From Lewinellaceae bacterium (GTDB taxonomy: Bacteria > Bacteroidota > Bacteroidia > Chitinophagales > Saprospiraceae), in NCBI GenBank assembly GCA_020636105.1, contig JACJYL010000002.1, positions 434,001 through 498,000 on the forward strand: a stretch of 64,000 bases of DNA. Direction: 5' to 3'. Position numbers and translations under genes: made by a program. This document shows, in pieces, positions 61,861-64,000 of the stretch (its first letter is position 1; each line of letters begins with the position of its first letter). The notes under the pieces were generated by a model that was given only the letters and a program-made list of their open reading frames with translations, was not told the DNA's origin and did not search any database.

Positions 61861-61923
61861 AAAAAAGTTCCGTTACATTTTAGGGCATTACCTTACGTAT
61901 ATGCCCTTTTTTATTTAAGGCCT
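61861..61923. repeat. 63-base repeat with terminator hairpin, copy 2
   Basis: Second copy of the unit at 60985. Stem GGGCAT with ATGCCC plus inner pairs, T-run after. It lies between convergent genes and its right end overlaps the end of the ATPase gene by 9 bases. Confidence 0.75.
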
Positions 61924-62508
61924 CACCTTCACAAATAACCCATAATGACTATTATCACCCTTCGCCAAAGCCTTCCGAAAAGCAGCATTCACCTTTTTCT
62001 GCGCTGCAATAATTCTTTCCGCTGAATCCGTCTGAATCCTGCTCTTCGGAAATATGGCATCCGTGGCACCAATGAAAGCCGTCCGGTAAAACGCCCAGAT
62101 CCTGGGAGGCACATCAGTCGGCGCATGAAATACAAAAAACAGATCCAGCATTTTGTGGCGGAAGTCGATCAGGAGCCTCTTAAGGTAAATATCACTGTCC
62201 ACGTTGCTGGTCAGATAACCCCGGCAGTCATCAAAAACAATAATCCCGTCCCTGAAATATTTGTGAATGTATTTCATGGTATCCTTCTCCTGGCGCATAT
62301 AGTACACCTGTTTGATGCCCTTTTTGAATTTCCAGCTTTCTTTTTTGGTAATATCAATTTCCTCATACTGCCGCCAGATGGCGGGAGCGCCATTTAGGGT
62401 AATTACAATGACCCTTTCCTTCATCGCTTTGATGATGGTATGCGCCAAATAACTTTTGCCGGTCCCGTTGCGCCCCATGACCATGGTCACCTGTGCGTCT
62501 CTGTGCAT
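61915..62508 (-). CDS. Small P-loop ATPase, packaging or Zot-like
   Basis: A 197-residue ATPase. Walker A is VMGRNGTGKSYLA (about residue 10), Walker B is GIIVFDDCRG (about 88), and RHKMLDLFFVFH follows with a sensor-like His. The length and motif layout fit HerA/FtsK-type small packaging ATPases of tailless membrane-containing phages, and also Zot-type proteins of filamentous phages. There is no membrane segment, which speaks against Zot. It is the last gene of a leftward operon of four. Confidence 0.75.
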   Translation of the reverse strand: MHRDAQVTMVMGRNGTGKSYLAHTIIKAMKERVIVITLNGAPAIWRQYEEIDITKKESWKFKKGIKQVYYMRQEKDTMKYIHKYFRDGIIVFDDCRGYLTSNVDSDIYLKRLLIDFRHKMLDLFFVFHAPTDVPPRIWAFYRTAFIGATDAIFPKSRIQTDSAERIIAAQKKVNAAFRKALAKGDNSHYGLFVKVRP

Positions 62509-62511
62509 TGA

Positions 62512-63105
62512 TTATGATTTTATCGGTTGTACAGTCTGTTTTTTGGCTTCCACTTCCTTGCGGTCCTTCATGGCCTTATTCATCATCGGGGCATAACCAA
62601 TCACCATGGCAGAAATAAACATCCATTCCAAGCTGAGGCGCATTTGATACTTTTTGACCAGGGCAGCCCCAAGCTCCACCTCATAATCATTCCCCTGGAT
62701 CTTCTCTTTCCGGCGCCGGTATCGGTCGCTATCCATGCCGGAGATCATTCCAAAAGAAAAAGCAAATACTTTATCTATCTGGATCAACAGAAACTCCGCC
62801 GTGAATTTGTGTTCTTCGGTATAATCCAAATGGTCCGCCATTTGCTCGTCGGATTCTCCCGGGAGATCATCGTCCGGGTTATCTGGATCCATTTCGTCCT
62901 GATCATCCGATTCAAAGGCCGGAGGCGGGTCGATCTTCTCCCTGGGAGCTTTCATTTCTTTTATAAATGAATCTACGTCACCCGTTGCCTGTTTGGCCGT
63001 AAAAAAATCATCGGCATTGGTGGCGGTTTGTTCCTCGATAACTTCCGCTGGTTTGATTTCCTCAACCGGTTGGGTCGGGTTTTCTTTTTCTGCTTGTTTG
63101 GCCAT
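62512..63105 (-). CDS. Acidic hypothetical protein, phage operon
   Basis: A 197-residue protein. The first 100 residues are disordered and acidic (DDQDEMDPDNPDDDLPGESD); the second half is helical with weakly hydrophobic parts (about 105-125 and 158-175, WMFISAMVIGYAPMMN) that could span a membrane. It lies 3 bases from the ATPase gene. No family recognised; a virion membrane protein is possible. Confidence 0.6.
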   Translation of the reverse strand: MAKQAEKENPTQPVEEIKPAEVIEEQTATNADDFFTAKQATGDVDSFIKEMKAPREKIDPPPAFESDDQDEMDPDNPDDDLPGESDEQMADHLDYTEEHKFTAEFLLIQIDKVFAFSFGMISGMDSDRYRRRKEKIQGNDYEVELGAALVKKYQMRLSLEWMFISAMVIGYAPMMNKAMKDRKEVEAKKQTVQPIKS

Positions 63106-63106
63106 T

Positions 63107-63427
63107 TTATTTTGCGTTTAAAAGTTCACTTAGGGGAAAAGAAGAAAAGGGGGCACTCATGGTCATGGTCCCGTTTTCGTCCCGTTTAAGGGCATGCACG
63201 GATAAATTCAACTGTCCGTTAATAGCCACCACGCTATAAGCGATTTTATCCCAACCTTCCGGTAGTTTGCCGCCTTCGCTTTCCGGCCTTTCCATACCTT
63301 CCAATTTTTCGACAAATTGTTTTTCCAGTCCGGGAAGCATATTGGCGGCCATGCCCACCATTGCCGATTGAGGATTAAAATGTTCTTTAAAGCCCTTGAG
63401 CTTGTCCAATAGATTTTTGTCCGCCAT
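63107..63427 (-). CDS. Hypothetical protein, phage operon
   Basis: A 106-residue protein with a helical N-terminal half (LLDKLKGFKEHFNPQSAMVG) and a beta C-terminal half (IAYSVVAINGQLNLSVHALK). Not recognised. One base separates it from the next gene and it overlaps the upstream gene by 41 bases, showing a compact operon. Confidence 0.6.
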   Translation of the reverse strand: MADKNLLDKLKGFKEHFNPQSAMVGMAANMLPGLEKQFVEKLEGMERPESEGGKLPEGWDKIAYSVVAINGQLNLSVHALKRDENGTMTMSAPFSSFPLSELLNAK

Positions 63428-63668
63428 TGATCTTGTATTTAGTTACGAAAATATTTTTTTGCCCCATCCGGTGAGGCTCCAGGGAAATAATTTTGTTTTC
63501 GAGTAGTTTGATGATCGAAGCCCGGACCCGCCTTTCCAGGTTGTATTGTTCCCGCCTGGTTTCATAGATGTGAATGAGCAGAGCCAGCTCCCTTACTGAT
63601 AGTGCTTTGTTGGCCGTTTGCAGCTTTTTTTTGATTAAATAGCTTAAGTAGGTTCCGTACAATTCCAT
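63387..63668 (-). CDS. Winged-helix-like protein heading the leftward phage operon
   Basis: A 93-residue protein from the ATG at 63668 (MELYGTYLSYLIKKKLQTAN). ALSVRELALLIHIYETRREQ and RRVRASIIKLLENKIISLEP look like a winged helix, so it may regulate its own operon at the palindrome just upstream. A TTG one codon earlier is a less likely start. Confidence 0.65.
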   Translation of the reverse strand: MELYGTYLSYLIKKKLQTANKALSVRELALLIHIYETRREQYNLERRVRASIIKLLENKIISLEPHRMGQKNIFVTKYKINGGQKSIGQAQGL

Positions 63669-63676
63669 CAAAATAG

Positions 63677-63696
63677 TTATATTTGTACAAATATAA
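63677..63696. promoter_or_regulatory. Palindrome with two opposed -7 elements
   Basis: TTATATTTGTACAAATATAA is a perfect 20-bp palindrome in the 48 bases between two divergent genes. Each strand contains TATATTTG, a perfect TAnnTTTG. It can be a divergent promoter pair and an operator at once. Confidence 0.6.
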
Positions 63697-63716
63697 ACAA
63701 ATTAGTTGTAATAATC

Positions 63717-63995
63717 ATGGGTTTAAACATTTCGAATAAAGTAGTATCACCCACTGGCAAAAGAATAGACTGCCGGGTAAAAGTCTCCGGTTTATTCGTC
63801 GAACCGTATGAAATCGATTTGAGGATTCTCAGCCGTGAGGTAATAAATGAAAACCAGATTGAGGATCTGATCGACCAGGTGATCGATCGAAAAAAGAATT
63901 GGAAACAAGGCAAGAAAAATCTGTCATTGAATCTAAATGGAATCAATGCCAATGCTTATATAACCAAAATCAAAAGCGATGCAGATAACAGCTAA
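63717..63995 (+). CDS. Small hypothetical protein
   Basis: A 92-residue protein with a beta-rich start (NKVVSPTGKRIDCRVKVSGL) and a basic helical second half. Not recognised. It is divergent from the leftward operon and complete, ending 5 bases before the window edge. Confidence 0.55.
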   Translation: MGLNISNKVVSPTGKRIDCRVKVSGLFVEPYEIDLRILSREVINENQIEDLIDQVIDRKKNWKQGKKNLSLNLNGINANAYITKIKSDADNS

Positions 63996-64000
63996 AGACA

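Overview
The window looks like the chromosome of a Bacteroidota bacterium, most likely from the Saprospiria. The evidence is a TonB-dependent receptor, two secreted proteins with C-terminal type IX secretion (T9SS) sorting domains, CotH-family secreted proteins, promoters of the Bacteroidota type (TAnnTTTG at -7), weak Shine-Dalgarno sites, and a 469-residue protein of a kind I associate with Saprospiraceae. The assignment is an inference, because no rRNA or ribosomal protein gene is present.

Region 1 (1-5.9 kb): the end of a TonB receptor, a lineage-type hypothetical protein, a T9SS-exported dockerin-like protein, and a small locus with a dihaem cytochrome c, a His-containing exported protein and a DUF2231-like membrane protein.

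Region 2 (6.1-23.9 kb) is the most remarkable part. Eight co-directional genes encode a membrane b-type cytochrome-like protein, a membrane-anchored ferredoxin/FAD/NAD(P) oxidoreductase, exported multihaem cytochromes with 23, 13 and 22 CxxCH motifs, an outer-membrane beta-barrel candidate, a lipoprotein, and finally a 2802-residue cytochrome with 112 CxxCH motifs. Together the four cytochromes carry 170 predicted haem sites. The set reads as a complete route from cytoplasmic reductant through the inner membrane and periplasm to the cell surface. Facing it, across a bidirectional terminator, is the fused cytochrome c maturation gene ccsBA (24.2-27.3 kb). Further on are sbcD and a DmsABC-like molybdenum/iron-sulfur/membrane complex (28.8-32.2 kb).

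Region 3 (32.5-48.7 kb) is mostly ordinary chromosome: a T9SS protein, two CotH paralogues, TraB/GumN, Lrp/AsnC, an ADP-forming acyl-CoA synthetase, triosephosphate isomerase, an S24-type regulator, penicillin acylase, small hypotheticals and a phosphohexomutase.

Region 4 (49-64 kb) is accessory and looks like one side of a prophage or related element. From 53.5 to 49.4 kb, reading leftward, a phage-type repressor is followed by cargo genes. Three of the cargo units are headed by a remnant of the repressor's 3' end, and the cargo includes two near-identical lipoprotein genes, a DnaJ-type zinc-finger protein, and an ImmA/IrrE-PIN pair. Rightward from a classic divergent promoter/operator lie early regulators, a hairpin-rich non-coding stretch, a replication-type winged-helix protein, an Acb2/Tad1-like anti-defence protein, a DUF3850 protein, a coiled-coil membrane protein, a cytosine methyltransferase whose DNA is open in a second reading frame, a DUF2335 protein, and a leftward operon with a small packaging-type ATPase. 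No integrase, terminase or tail gene is visible before the window ends.
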